This document shows, one piece after another, positions 10,860 through 22,271 of a DNA stretch of 64,000 nt. Location: positions 44,136,928 through 44,200,927 of the forward strand of contig CM069455.1 of NCBI GenBank assembly GCA_035610835.1, written 5' to 3'. A program made the position numbers and the translations under genes. The notes below the pieces were generated by a model that was given only the letters and a program-made list of their open reading frames with translations, was not told the origin of the DNA and ran no database searches. This stretch comes from Ophiura sarsii (taxonomy: Eukaryota > Echinodermata > Ophiuroidea > Amphilepidida > Ophiuridae). How positions within the stretch are numbered: position 1 is the stretch's first letter; every line of letters starts with the position of its first letter.

Positions 10860-13800
10860 AGTCTTATCGTCTGCTTTATGAGATACCACCAGAGCACGTA
10901 TAAAAACACATACATAACAACGGTCCCTTCATGTTGTATGTAAATAAAACAACTATGAAAGCACCCAGGCTCGAGGGAACAATATCCGATACCAGTTATC
11001 ATATTATCATTAATCATAACACATTATGCTGAACATGCATCATAATTATCCCACTCAACGTGGTAACATACAAAACAAACCACAGTCAACTCAACATTAA
11101 GTTTAATCGATAATCAATAATATTACATGAACAGATTCTCACCACTGCTACTGCTGGTTACCACCTTCTTTATTAAAGTAGGCATAGCACACATAACATT
11201 CAAATGATTGAGACATGTACAAAATTGGATTCAAATGAAAGATTGCAATGAAAGATTTATTTTCCAAAAATATATTATGACAATCGGTCAATGCATTCTT
11301 GTGGTACGGTGTTTTGAGACACTCGGAAAATGGCCGAAAACCTGCCAAAAACAGTAACAATGCCCACAAATATAATTTATCAGGATTTAGAGAGCTCAAT
11401 TTGTTAATAATGTAACATTCAAAACACCATTTACACATATTTCTTTAACAATTGAATATCTATATATCATGTTAAATTAAAAAAATGGTAACATTATATT
11501 GCATTAAGCTAAAATAACCTAGTGAAATTGGTCATTTTGACCAGTTTTACTGACTGCAATCAAAAAAGTGACCAAGTCCAGCTAATGAATATGCGTAAAT
11601 GTTATAAATCCAGATGTGAATGGTGTATTGCAATCAAACTTGGTATTATGGCTAACTGTACGATGCCCAATCTTTTAAACTATAATTTAGTTTCATAAGC
11701 TCATTGAATATGCAAATTAGCTAATTATCTATTCAAGTCATTGATATGCAAATGAGCAATGTCCGACAATTTTTTTCCCATCATAAGAGTGATCGGTAAT
11801 AGATATATAACATGTATACCCAATTTGATTGACAAATATTGATGGATTTATAAATTAAACAAGCTTTTCCATTTCTTAAATACCCATATTTAAATTCTCA
11901 GTCTTTTCCTCACAGGAGGCACTCAAAGGATGCAAAAACTGAGCATATCACTAAATTGATTGAAGTGTTTAGTACAATATCTCAGGTTAGGTTTATTTAA
12001 ATCAGCCCAATATATTCAAGTTCAGAGCCAATTTCAAAAATTGGTAAAAACAGTCATAACTAAAAAACCTGATGATAAGTATTTATACCTGGATCAAGGT
12101 TATATAGCCCAAGGTCATGACTACCATATATGGCAAGCTCACTGCCCTACAGGGAGTGCCTCATGTGAGGATAATTAATGTTATATAGGGATGTTTTTCA
12201 AAGTGGAGCCGCATACATTATATGAAAAGATTGTTTTGCATAAGGGCTTACAGACCACTCCTACATGTTACTCATTTTGCATGATTAATTAATCCAAATA
12301 TTGTATGGCTGTCTTCATGACTTGGATTAGTGCATCCATGCACGCCAATTGAGGCAACAATACAAACTACATTCCACATCGTGAATAGCCATCCATTCAA
12401 TAATGCAAAATGAGTAACAGGTAGAAGTGGATGTAGGCAGGCCCCTGCTACTGAGATTCTCGGCGGCGGTGACTCCGATACAACGTGCAAATCTGATAGA
12501 AACAATTCTTAACACAGACGGGACCAGCTAAATGCCGAGAACAGCATAGAGAAAGCCATTGACTTTCGGCAGCTCGTGCATTGTCCTGGTTCCCAATTTG
12601 AATACGATTTTTACATTTAAAATAAACAATCGGGTTCCAACCCGTCGGCAATAAGTATGTTGAAAACACCATGTTTACCGCCCTCATAAAACCCTAGGAC
12701 AATCCAGTTAAGGTTCGTCCGGCAAAAACCCAGACAATCCAAGTGGGGCTACACAGAGCTTGGACACAGTTTCGTCCGGGCTTAGACTCACAACAAGCTC
12801 TTGCATTGTAGTTTTCAATTCGCAAGCCAACGCATCACCAAACCTATCATTATGACTTTATATCCAATTAAATAGCTATGACAGTACATGCAGTAGTTGT
12901 AATAAAATAACATATTCCCAGTGAAAGGGGAAAATGCAACAAGCACCTACACACACATGATGAATGAATACACGTTGAACAACTAGCGTAAACAATAACA
13001 ATATAGCGTAAATAAAGACTTTCATAAGTCTATAAAGGTTAGCAGACGACAGCTCTATTTCGATAGCTTCATATCTCTGTTTCATATACTGATAGTTTTG
13101 ATTTTATGCATTGAATCATGTGTGTTAACGTGCAGCACCTGTTGCGAATGAGGTGGTTTTGGGGCTTGTCGCACTGGGTAAAAATGAGCGGTTTTTGGCG
13201 AGTTTTTGAAGTCTTGTCTAGCAAATGTGGAACGGTAACAGTGTACACTTTGAAGACACGAGCCACTACACTTCCCCGACCGTGCTTCAGGAAGCACAAT
13301 TTTGCCAGAAGACATAGACTCAGGATAAAAACTGTCTTCAATAGACTAATGGTCTTACATGACGTGTTATATTACGTGTCTTCGTGGTGATATTGCTGAT
13401 CGCGGGACATGTCTTGCATTATTGCATATAGCCTTGTGGTATGAAGAACTGTAAATGCTTACAACTTGCTTTACAGTCGTATCTTGGTTTGTGCTATTTT
13501 TTTTATTGCTAACCGTTATTGCCTTGCAAGACATGTAAAGACATGACTTCAAAAAGTCTGAAAAACACCACTGACCTCGAGAATAGAAGCCCAAAGTTAT
13601 ATGCTTTGTTAAGTTCAAATTCTGCTTTGTAAATTCAACTTGTGCCCGGGCTTGTGCCTTCTTCAATTTTCAATTGAGCTAAACACACCTGCACCCAGGA
13701 TAAGCATTTCTTTTAATTTTGAGTATTTAGACCAAGGCAAAACGTGGCATAATAACATCATCAAATCATCAAATTGTTTATCATCACTGCACCGCATTGC

Positions 13801-14368
13801 AGCAAAATATATAATTGATAGGGGTGTATGTTACAAAAAAAACAGCCATATATAATGATATATGGTTGGATGAGGAATTGAACCCGGGATTCCTGCGTGG
13901 AAGCGCTAGAGCGTGGCCACTATGCTACAATAGACTAACTATTTTGGCAAAGTCGTTGATAAAGATATATTTAGTATGGAGTTGTTGAAGCATCATATTT
14001 CGTACGCGTTGCAGATCCCCACACATCTTTCAAAATTAAAGCGATTAGCATTTTTAACAATGGAAATTGTTCAATGGAAATTGTACAATTACGTTACCCC
14101 GTTTTCGCGCCGATTTCATTAGACTGATGCAAAGTCTTTTGCAACTCTATTGTACCGAACTATAAAAAGAGTAAGACTGGTTACCTCTTGAGGATTACGC
14201 ACAGAAATAGTCATATACATATTCACACTAAGTTTCAAGCGGCCAATGCAACGTAGTCTAAATTTAACCGGAACTACCGCACATTGATTGAGGGCGTATC
14301 AGCCCATATTGTTCCTGTTTTATCAATCGAGTCGCCCCTCCTTAGTTATTCCTCCATGATGTAGGCCT
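10860..14368. other. No gene recognised (3.5 kb)
   Basis: This stretch separates the DIRS RT relic from the zinc-knuckle relic. No exon of a known family is visible. Open frames at 11148-11438, 12272-12687, 13069-13390 and 13367-13666 lack recognisable domains, and several overlap on both strands. A B-box-like CGGGTTCCAACCCG lies near 12632. If the DIRS pieces are one element, this is an intron plus later insertions. Confidence 0.45.
13868..13935 (-). repeat. tRNA-derived SINE head
   Basis: Read on the minus strand: TAGCATAGTGGCCACG (A-box), an arm with loop CTTCCAC that resembles a glycine tRNA, and CCCGGGTTCAATTCC (T-arm/B-box). The ends do not form an acceptor stem, so it is a derived repeat rather than a functional tRNA. 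Confidence 0.5.
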
Positions 14369-14745
14369 TTATGCAACACAGCTCTTCATATGTTGTTGTT
14401 CACTGGTGTAATGCTCCCAGTGGCAGACTCTGTGTGTATGCATTGTGCTATGCCTAATTAAAGGTTCTGGCAACTCTGCATGTACTACTCCAATGTCCCA
14501 GTTTGCCACATCCAAAACAGATATCTGTAGGTGTCGGACCTGTCCCAACGTTTGGGTTCCACCGTAACTAGACCGAGGTGGGTATCTATTGAAGCTCCCA
14601 GGGCCACAAAAACTCGTCAGAAGTATTAGCTTTGTGATCAGACCCCTGCTCCCGTCTTTGGTGTGGTTTGCCTCATCTGAGTCGCTTGCAAGATCATCAC
14701 TCAAGTACTCATCCACTACTGCCCACCCTGTATGTCAACAAAAAC
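14369..14745 (-). pseudogene. DIRS gag fragment with CCHC zinc knuckle
   Basis: After an acceptor-like TTGACATACAG (minus strand, near 14730) the frame reads GWAVVDEYLSDDLASDSDEA, an acidic segment that precedes the zinc knuckle in DIRS-type gag proteins. A shift of frame near 14540 is then needed to read CFGCGKLGHWSSTC, a clean CX2CX4HX4C knuckle (about 14520-14479). The single open frame at 14716-14369 therefore misreads the knuckle. Such proteins bind nucleic acid in retrotransposon particles. The piece lies upstream of the RT relic on the same strand and probably belongs to the same element, but 3.5 kb apart. Confidence 0.65.
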
Positions 14746-15569
14746 AACTAAGAAATACGCATCATTACACATGTAGTCAAAAATTATCAACACAAGCCTA
14801 TACTTATGTAAACATATCACAATCAATATATATGCCTGTACCAAGACACATGTATCAATATTATGATGATGGGCACTATACAATCAAGTGTGTGAATACA
14901 AGAGATTGTACAGACATTATTTGTAAACGATAGTACAAACGTATCAATGACATAACATCTCCAGGTATTCAACGAAATATATATAATCCGGCTTAAGATG
15001 AAAAACCGACACAGCTGGTCTCAAGCATAGCAGCTATGATAAGGATAATTGATGAGCTACTGTGCATTCGATCGGCGCGAGAGGGCGGGTGCACGAATGC
15101 AAGGCCTCGAGCGATTATCAAGACGAATGCACTGTCTGCGAATCAATTATCTATCATACACTTCGCGACGCGTACCAGAACCTGCTCTAAAATGTTAAAA
15201 TTGAGATTAAAAAACATCATTTCCAACGAAAATATTAGTTAAATGTTCGTATGTTAGAAACACCGCTTATGATGTGTAGCATAAGATACTGCTGAATACG
15301 CATGGAAGGGTTCCAATTAGTCTGTATACGATTTAGATTGTGAGCTGTCAAAACTGGGATCAATGACCGAGTGGAAAACATATCGACAAACTTGAATTAG
15401 AAGTTTGATATGCATGACCACGGATAAAACTGGTATTAAGCATGTTAAGTAGGGCTTACGGATGTAATCCATTAAGTATAGGTTTGTGTAAAAAAACAAG
15501 TACTCATGCGCTTTTAGATCGAACTGTAGTAAAGTTAAATACAATATTATCGATCAAGTGTGGCACAGT
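14746..15569. other. No gene recognised
   Basis: AT-rich sequence with no supported exon. Open frames at 14589-14933, 15036-15242 and 15317-15544 have no recognisable domains. Confidence 0.45.
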
Positions 15570-15644
15570 AAGAGACCTGTTGGGGAGAATACCATCGCCA
15601 ACGTGACAGAGAAGTTGTGTGCTGACGCTGGCTAGTCAGGCTAA

Positions 15645-15840
15645 TACCGTACACAGTTTGAGGAGAAACCAACCATCACAGGAATGTTTACAAGAATGCT
15701 TCCGAGGCGACGTACCATCCAGAGAAGATCATTAAAGAAGTTGGTGGTTATCGCAGTAACTCCGATCAGTATAAGGTTAATACAAGCACCAAACAGAAAG
15801 CCAATATGTCCAATGTAATGTAATTCAAGGTGAGCATGAA
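15645..15840 (+). pseudogene. Crypton-like tyrosine recombinase C-terminal relic
   Basis: The frame reads GETNHHRNVYKNASEATYH, EKIIKEVGGYRSNSDQYK, then TSTKQKANMSNVM and a TAA near 15825. This resembles the C-terminal box of Crypton-type and ZMYM/KCTD1/QRICH1-related recombinases, which usually read TNHSxRKT..I..xTGHRS..xxY..TS..Q. The box with H/R (here NHHRN), the G-Y-R-S box and the tyrosine in DQYK are recognisable. The canonical TGH is replaced by GGY, and upstream sequence is lost. A donor-like AAGGTGAGC follows the stop. Only about 60 residues remain. The family call rests on motif pattern only. Confidence 0.5.
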
Positions 15841-15947
15841 TGTAATCGTTTGATTGTTTGTTTGTTGGATTTTTGTTTTTGTTTGTTGGTGTTTGGTAGT
15901 ATATTAATGTTTGTGTATTGGTTAGTTGATGGGTGCAGGTGGGTTTT

Positions 15948-15973
15948 CTTTTTTTTTTTTGGGGGGGGGGGGT
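15948..15973. repeat. Poly(T)-poly(G) tract
   Basis: A run of about 12 T followed directly by about 12 G. It is one of more than ten long G or C homopolymers in this window. Confidence 0.9.
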
Positions 15974-16736
15974 ATTTAGAATGCTAGATTAATATATTGA
16001 CACAATAATTTCACTGTGATAGATTTATTACTATTTGTGTTGTGTTTAGTTAATACTTGAAAAAGGAAAAAGGTAAATTAATTTAGTTGACACGGCTAAT
16101 AAATGCCACCTCTTACAAAAATATTTAACTTTATGTTCATTTGAACTAGTATCTTTAATTTTTCTCTCAAAATGGCAAAGATCAACTTTGTATATCATTA
16201 ACGAACCGGTGTCATTTTGTATTCAAATTTAACGAAATATGCCACAACTGTCATAAGATATGGGGTTTAATAGCACAAATATTTCCATTTCAGGCTCGAC
16301 AAAACGTTTGAAAACCGCATCAGCAACACAATCTACAGCATAGTTCCGTGTCATCGGCATCAGCAAGACCTAAAATTCAGGAACCAAAGTCACATCAATG
16401 ACCATTACCAACATACAAGAGAATCCAAGAGCAGCTTAGCCACAACCACAGAACGTTGTTATTCCGCAGCAGCAAGGAGGGCAAGTACCTCTTCAGCAGA
16501 AGTACACTTTCCACAATTTCACCGTTCATATAACTAAAAAGTAATAATACTGATAAAGTAGATCCATAATTAAATGCACACGCACACCATTTTAATAAAG
16601 AAACTTGATTATGACTGTGTATTAAATATACCCACATTTAACATTGCTGCATACTACTATAATGTTAGTGTCGGATGGAAATCAGTATAGTCTGTAACTG
16701 TTTATGTGTAATGTAAAGGAATGTAATTTGAATATG
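15974..16736. other. No gene recognised
   Basis: There is an acceptor-like CATTTCAG near 16293 followed by an 80-codon open run with no recognisable domain (about 16294-16537). It could be a downstream exon of the Crypton-like relic or chance. The rest is AT-rich. Confidence 0.35.
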
Positions 16737-17696
16737 CAGGGTGTACAACAAAAACCAGGACTCTCTTTCAGCAAGGATTAATTTAATCTTTATTGAAACC
16801 ACTGAACCATGACCAATTTGATTTCATTGTCAAGTACAACTTATAAAGTTAAAATCCTGAAAAAGGGGGAAATCCATCAATTACGGAAAATGTGACTAAC
16901 TAGGAAAGTCAACCTAATTTGGTAGTATGTATCAATGGTAATTCACACAATAAAGTAGAGTAACAGTGACAGGGATGAATACATATTTAAATAGGCTAAA
17001 AGGGAAATTATTTGCATTCTTCTCATGCTGAATTTTGTTATCATGCGTATGGTAAAAATTGAAGTTGACTTTACAAATCCCACAAGTATAAATGTCCTTC
17101 TCTGTCAATGATTGGTGGTATAAACAAACTACTGACATGTTTCCTACCACAACTTTCCTACATGCCGAGGCTTTCTCATGAGACCAATAAGCAAAATTGA
17201 ACATTGCACAGAAATATTCATGCATCAAATTAATGAATTATGTAGCTATTATGCCAGAATTAAGGATGTTTATAGATAGATTATTTACAATATTATTGAA
17301 TGCAAAGTATTCAAATGTAAACCATGTCATTTGTTTAACACTTTCCACGCGGCAGGCGTCTGCAGACGACATTCCAAAAGTTCACAAACATTTTCAAAAA
17401 TGTCAAAATTATTGAATTTCATCACCATATGGAATCACCATGAGAAATGTATTGAAATAAGTGCAAACATGCCTAGTATTAGTTCTGTAATCCTTGAGAT
17501 AGACCTTGAAAGTTGGGAAAGGTTTCTGAATTTTTTTGTTTTGTACAAGGTAAAACAAATAGCCGCGTGAAAAGTGGTTTTTTTTCCAGATTTTTAGAAG
17601 ATTTGCACCGACGGTGAGTTGGCATGGTCCAGTGGTTTTGAAAAAGTTTTTAAAAAAAGCGCCATGAAAAAGTCCTATTTTTTTTGATACACCCTG
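16737..17696 (-). mobile_element. Repeat element with CAGGGTGTA termini, carrying a nested MITE
   Basis: The ends CAGGGTGTACAAC (16737) and the reverse complement of CAGGGTGTATC (17696) form a short terminal inverted repeat; the interior is repetitive. On the minus strand it shares about 500 bp with 51990-52600 in diverged form, including an open frame (17228-16932 here) that reads SHEKASACRKVVVG and IYTCGICKVNF. A different MITE (17336-17581) interrupts the shared sequence. CAGGGTG ends are common in Tc1/mariner-type elements, but only the right end is followed by TA, so classification is tentative. Confidence 0.55.
17336..17581. mobile_element. Second copy of the CACTTTCCACGCGG MITE, nested
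   Basis: The left end TTAACACTTTCCACGCGG (about 17336) matches the 6607-6859 element exactly. The right end CCGCGTGAAAAGTGG has mutated and lost its TTAA. The internal sequence is the reverse complement of the first copy (for example GTCTGCAGACGACATTCC against GGAATGTCGTCTGCAGCC). It is inserted into the 16737-17696 repeat, so it is younger than that repeat. Confidence 0.75.
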
Positions 17697-18595
17697 TATC
17701 ACTACATGATTTTGGATCGATAATTATTTGTCTAGCATTGTGCTTGCGGGACTGCTCCTATACCATTTGCTTTGATGGTTTATAAAATACCTGTTTGTTT
17801 CAAAATTAAGAATTTTAAGATGACGATAATTTAGGCACAGTTTGTGAATTAATATAAAGATATGTCTTTCTCATGGTATAAGGCCAAATAAAAAAAACGA
17901 GTTTCTCGTCCTATCTTTTGAAAATAAGGAGGATGGGGGCACTTTTGTAACAAAAACAAAAAAAGCAAAATCACCATGGTATTGCCTGATTGGTTGTATA
18001 ACTTGAGGAGGACAAGGCCTTTGTAAAATCTTTTATTTCATAGTTTTGGGGGATTGGTTAACACAAAACCTGCTTTAAAATGCTCATTGGATTTAAACGT
18101 AAATCTATTGCCAAGATGTCAGCTGTTTAAATATTTTTGAAAAAAATTATGGTAGAAATAACGAAAATAAAGATAGGCCTACATTACATAATTCCTGAAA
18201 AGGGATGCGCAGGGGACGATAAACTACTCTGTTTTTCACTTGGCCTAACTAATGTATTTAAATAACATGGTTCGAGCTTGATGTACTATGTTTAAATCGT
18301 GTGAAATACAATTATACAGAACACAAAACATCGTATCATTGTCATTTATACGACTTTGTAAAAGGGATTGATAAACTGTCATTCCATTGAGGTGTTAGAT
18401 GCCATGATCATTTAATCGTATAAGTTAACCGATTAAAATGCAATTGAACGACTACCTGTAAACTACAACTTGACAACTTGACAGCAGTAAACTGGTGCGT
18501 TAATCCTTAGTATTTATCAATCTTAACCTGTTATGAACTCCTTAACTATATGAATCGTTGTTTCTATTTCCACAGCTTTATTGGTCATATCAATG
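17697..18595. other. No gene recognised
   Basis: No exon of a known family and no repeat structure apart from AT-rich low complexity. Confidence 0.45.
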
Positions 18596-18814
18596 TCCAT
18601 TGTTTGTTAACGTCGATATCTACGAAAGCACTACCGGAAGTCTCAATCGTGCAATGTCAACATAATCGGTTGCCCCTCGCAACGTGCATTATATGACAAT
18701 ACTTTTAGATAATGCATGGGTCAACATTAGAAAGTGTAGCGATTATGTTGACCTTGCACGATTGAGACTTCCGGTAGTGCATTCGTAGATATAATCGACG
18801 TTAACAACAATGGA
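18596..18814. mobile_element. 219-bp MITE with about 75-bp terminal inverted repeats
   Basis: The left arm (18596-18669, from TCCATTGTTTGTTAACGTCG) is the reverse complement of the right arm (about 18736-18814) with a few mismatches, for example GATATCTACGAAAGCACTAC against GTAGTGCATTCGTAGATATA. The unpaired centre is about 65 bp. No coding capacity. The flanks show at most a weak AATG/TAATG similarity, so the target duplication is unclear. Confidence 0.75.
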
Positions 18815-18969
18815 TAATGAACAATGGAATGAGCTCTAGAAGTGTATTGTCCGATAAACATCGGAAAACAAGATAACACCATGTAATGATTCGTAATATT
18901 ATACTTATAAACATCTCATACATTAAAAATTGATATAAAATACTATTTACACAACAAACTATACAGAAC

Positions 18970-19400
18970 GAACCTCCTTCACTTTTATCTGCTAATCTTA
19001 TCAGTTTGTGTCGCTTTTTCAGAGCGGCAACTCCTTTTTTCCACCTCAGCTTAGAATCGTCCGTCCGATACCAATTCTCCTACCAAGGTGAAATTCTCTA
19101 AATGCCGGAGTTAAAAACGTACAGCGTTTTATTCCCTTTGCGATTAAATTGCAATTCGGAAGCTCTTTTAAGCTCAGCCACCTGCTGTGATGTAGTTTGT
19201 AGTAATTTCTCACTCTCGACTTTCTGCTTGTGTAAGCTATTGTCGAAATACACTTTAAGATCACCAAAAGCTTACTTTATACAGTCTCCAACAACATCTG
19301 TTTTAGTGAGATATTCAGATGACGCGGCACCTCTCTGTTCATCCGAATTGAACATCACGTTGTTGGAATTCAGACTCGAAAAAACCGCGCTAAATTAGTT
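18970..19400 (-). pseudogene. DIRS gag N-terminal relic
   Basis: Minus-strand reading from about 19340 gives LKVYFDNSLHKQKVESEKLL, TSQQVAELKRASELQFNRKG and NKTLYVFNSGI (ending near 19102). A charged coiled-coil followed by F-x-R-K-G-N-K-x-x-x-x-F-N is typical of the gag region upstream of the zinc knuckle in DIRS-type elements. Stop codons interrupt it at about 19270 and after FNSGI. It is on the same strand and in the correct order relative to the knuckle (14.7 kb), RT (10.8 kb) and recombinase (8.1 kb). Assignment to the same element is inference. Confidence 0.5.
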
Positions 19401-21380
19401 ATAATACTAAGAAATTATACGTCTGCGTGGCGTGAAACGAATACGGAATTGTTGACAATGATGTGAACTCCATTTCCTGTAAATTTGCTGTTAGCATGTA
19501 TAGTTTTTGCTGGAAATTACAAAAAGCAAAATGTTAATGTATTTCTTTATAATATGCTAATTATATGCAAATAAAGTCAAACCATTTTTTTTCTCTATGA
19601 CATTAAATCACTTAAAGCAGTATTGTATAATATAATATTGTCTCCTTGTCTTACATACGTTACTTTTTGAAATAGAGCGTAATTTCAATAACATGCACTT
19701 TTGGTAATTTATGCTCTGTTGCACTGTAGTGACTCCATAATGACATGCACTTTTAATCGCTGTGAACCCTATATACATTGATCAATAGAAAGAATCATGT
19801 GGCGTTCATTTTTGGAGAGTGATACTTAAAGGGACACAATGTCATGTTGATTTTTTTTTAAAATTAATTTACTTCAGAATTCAGATGAACATTACAAATT
19901 GCCATACTAAAAAAAAAACCAGCAAAACTAGATTGAAACAATGTTTTAAATATGTTATGTAAATACTGTTTGCGGCTCTACCAGCATATTTGAATCGACA
20001 TTTTGTTGTACAAAGAGGGCTGGTTTTTCTTAATCCTTATAGTTGTAAGTTGTAAAAATATACAAATCCCAGTTTTTATCATATATTTTTGTAATTGAGG
20101 GCGCTGACTCCATCACATCTGTTTATGCCACTTTAAATCAAAACTGTCGTCGTAAAAAGGTCGTCGTACATCTAAAAGCATTCGTATAGCAGTTTAATGT
20201 TATTATTATTATTCATGGTATGATTATCGTCATCGCAGCCAACCAGCTGTATTTGCACAATATTGCAATTATATACAAGTATACACAAAATAATACATCG
20301 AAAATGAAAGAATTACAAATATATACATTAAAAACATTAACATAGTACCGTACCAGGCTACCACAAAAAACGCACCATATGAGCAATTAAAAAGCAGACG
20401 CATACTGAAAATAAACTGCATAATAGTTGAACACACCCATATACTATATTATTCGGTGAATGTGATACAATATTATACGCTGTTGTTATAGGGTTTTTAT
20501 ACGTTTAAGGTGGCCATTTTGTCGATGACTTAAGGATCACATATCAAAATGAAGTTTCTGGCTCCTTCACTTCTGGGTGATTTCTAAAACTTGTTGATAC
20601 CCCCTCGTATATACGAGTATACGACTCAAAGTCACTACGGACCATATTGTTAAATCCATGAATGTCATTTTAATGTTAAATGTTTGTCATCATACAACTA
20701 TCTATGAATGTCATAGACCGTGAAAAAACTAGCTTGCTGATTTATTCAAGCATCGTCTGATAGATTAAGCAACTAGCAAATATAAGTGAACACATTTATT
20801 GCATTTGGCTGGTCTACTGTGACGAATATCCCAAATGCAATCAAAACAAACAATCTCATAAGAACTTTTCCATTAATTGTATAACCCTAGAATACTAGAA
20901 TACGCCTGCAAATACTTCAAAATCGTGCTGAGTGTCTTATTTTCTGTTTTAACAGACGAACCAGCGCCGCGCCACTATCATGACTATTGCGTGAACTCCA
21001 GCAGAGAATCGACTTCAAGATACTACTGCCTGTGTGCAACTAGTGTAAATTTATTAGGCCCCTCATATTTGTCTGATGTTGTGTCTTTTTATCAGTAAAT
21101 TTTCCGAAACGCTGCACCGGTATATGGTAATCGCAATCAATCCAAATACATGCAATCGCTTGCTTTTTATGTTTACAAAGCCTCTGATTAGGTGATAAAT
21201 CGTTGTTATATACAGTCAGTACGCAACAGGCCGCTTTCAATGCGTGACCTTGCCGATTTCTAACCCGCGCAAAGATCAATTTCAGGATGTCAACCTTGCG
21301 CTAAAATCTTACGAGAAGTTTGTTTTCCCTGAATTAATTGAGGTAGGGTTAGCTGGCAGCCATGATGGCGAAGTAGGTGG
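19401..21380. other. No gene recognised (2 kb)
   Basis: AT-rich, with a (TTA)n-like run at about 20200-20215 that may be the tail of a minus-strand LINE. The open frames at 20877-21098 and 21040-21279 have no recognisable domain. Confidence 0.45.
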
Positions 21381-21754
21381 ATTGTTCGCAGTGGCGTAGC
21401 CAGGTTATTCATATTGGTGGGGCGAGAACTGAAAATGAACCGACAAGATAATATCGAGGCAAGACATGCGCGCGTAGCGTGCGATTTTTTTACTGTACAC
21501 TTATTTTTGGCACGATTGAGGTACATTTTGGCTCTAAACAAGCTTGTACCAAAGAATATTGCATTTAGGTGACTGTTATGCGCGCGAAGCGCGCGAAAAT
21601 TTTTCATATGTGTACTTTTGACCATCATAATTCCGTGATTCCTCTGGGCAAATGAACCGACAGTGCCAATCTCAACCGACACGACGTCAATATTGGGGGG
21701 GGGGGGGGCGATCGCCCCCCTCGCCCCCCCTCTGGCTACGCCACTGATTGTTCG
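21381..21754. mobile_element. 358-bp non-autonomous hAT element with 8-bp target duplication
   Basis: The element 21389-21746 starts CAGTGGCGTAGCCAG and ends in the near-perfect reverse complement CTGGCTACGCCACTG. The flanks are identical 8-mers, ATTGTTCG (21381-21388 and 21747-21754). An 8-bp duplication and CAGNG termini are hallmarks of the hAT superfamily. Near the right end it contains poly(G) and poly(C) tracts (about 21694-21730). A related internal sequence in reverse orientation lies at about 24372-24600, and a shorter scrap at about 23800-23830. The minus-strand open frame crossing it (21682-21290) is not a gene. Confidence 0.9.
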
Positions 21755-22047
21755 TAATTTTCTCTATAATATGATGCCAAATCTGACATATTTGGTCCAC
21801 AAACAATGATTTTATCGCTAATTTTAGAATTTAGCAACTTTCGTGACTTTGCTTCTTGTAACTATTTACTTGACTGGACTAAAATTCGTACGATATTTTA
21901 AGAGCAATTTCCGTACTAACGGAATCTTAAGCTTTAATTTCATATCAAAAACATTGATGCCCGACTTCTTTTTTGATAAGAAAAACCGAGTTTGATTTTC
22001 ACCGATTTTCGGTCAGAAAACGAAACTTACGATCCCCCGTTAGGCCT

Positions 22048-22147
22048 NNNNNNNNNNNNNNNNNNNNNNNNNNNNNNNNNNNNNNNNNNNNNNNNNNNNN
22101 NNNNNNNNNNNNNNNNNNNNNNNNNNNNNNNNNNNNNNNNNNNNNNN
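22048..22147. other. Assembly gap, 100 N
   Basis: A run of exactly 100 N, the usual placeholder for a gap of unknown size. Order across it is scaffold-dependent. Missing exons of gene A could lie here or elsewhere. Confidence 0.99.
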
Positions 22148-22271
22148 TGCAATTTCGTCATTTTTTACCAAAACCTTTTTTAAAACGATGGTTTAATTAG
22201 ACTCGGTGTTTTGTTAACAATACATCATACACATTGTCTAAATCTTCTTTTCATATTTCCTTTGCCTCTTT

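Noticed and set aside
14589..14933. Plus-strand 114-codon frame
   Set aside because: Antisense to the gag/zinc-knuckle relic, with no domain.
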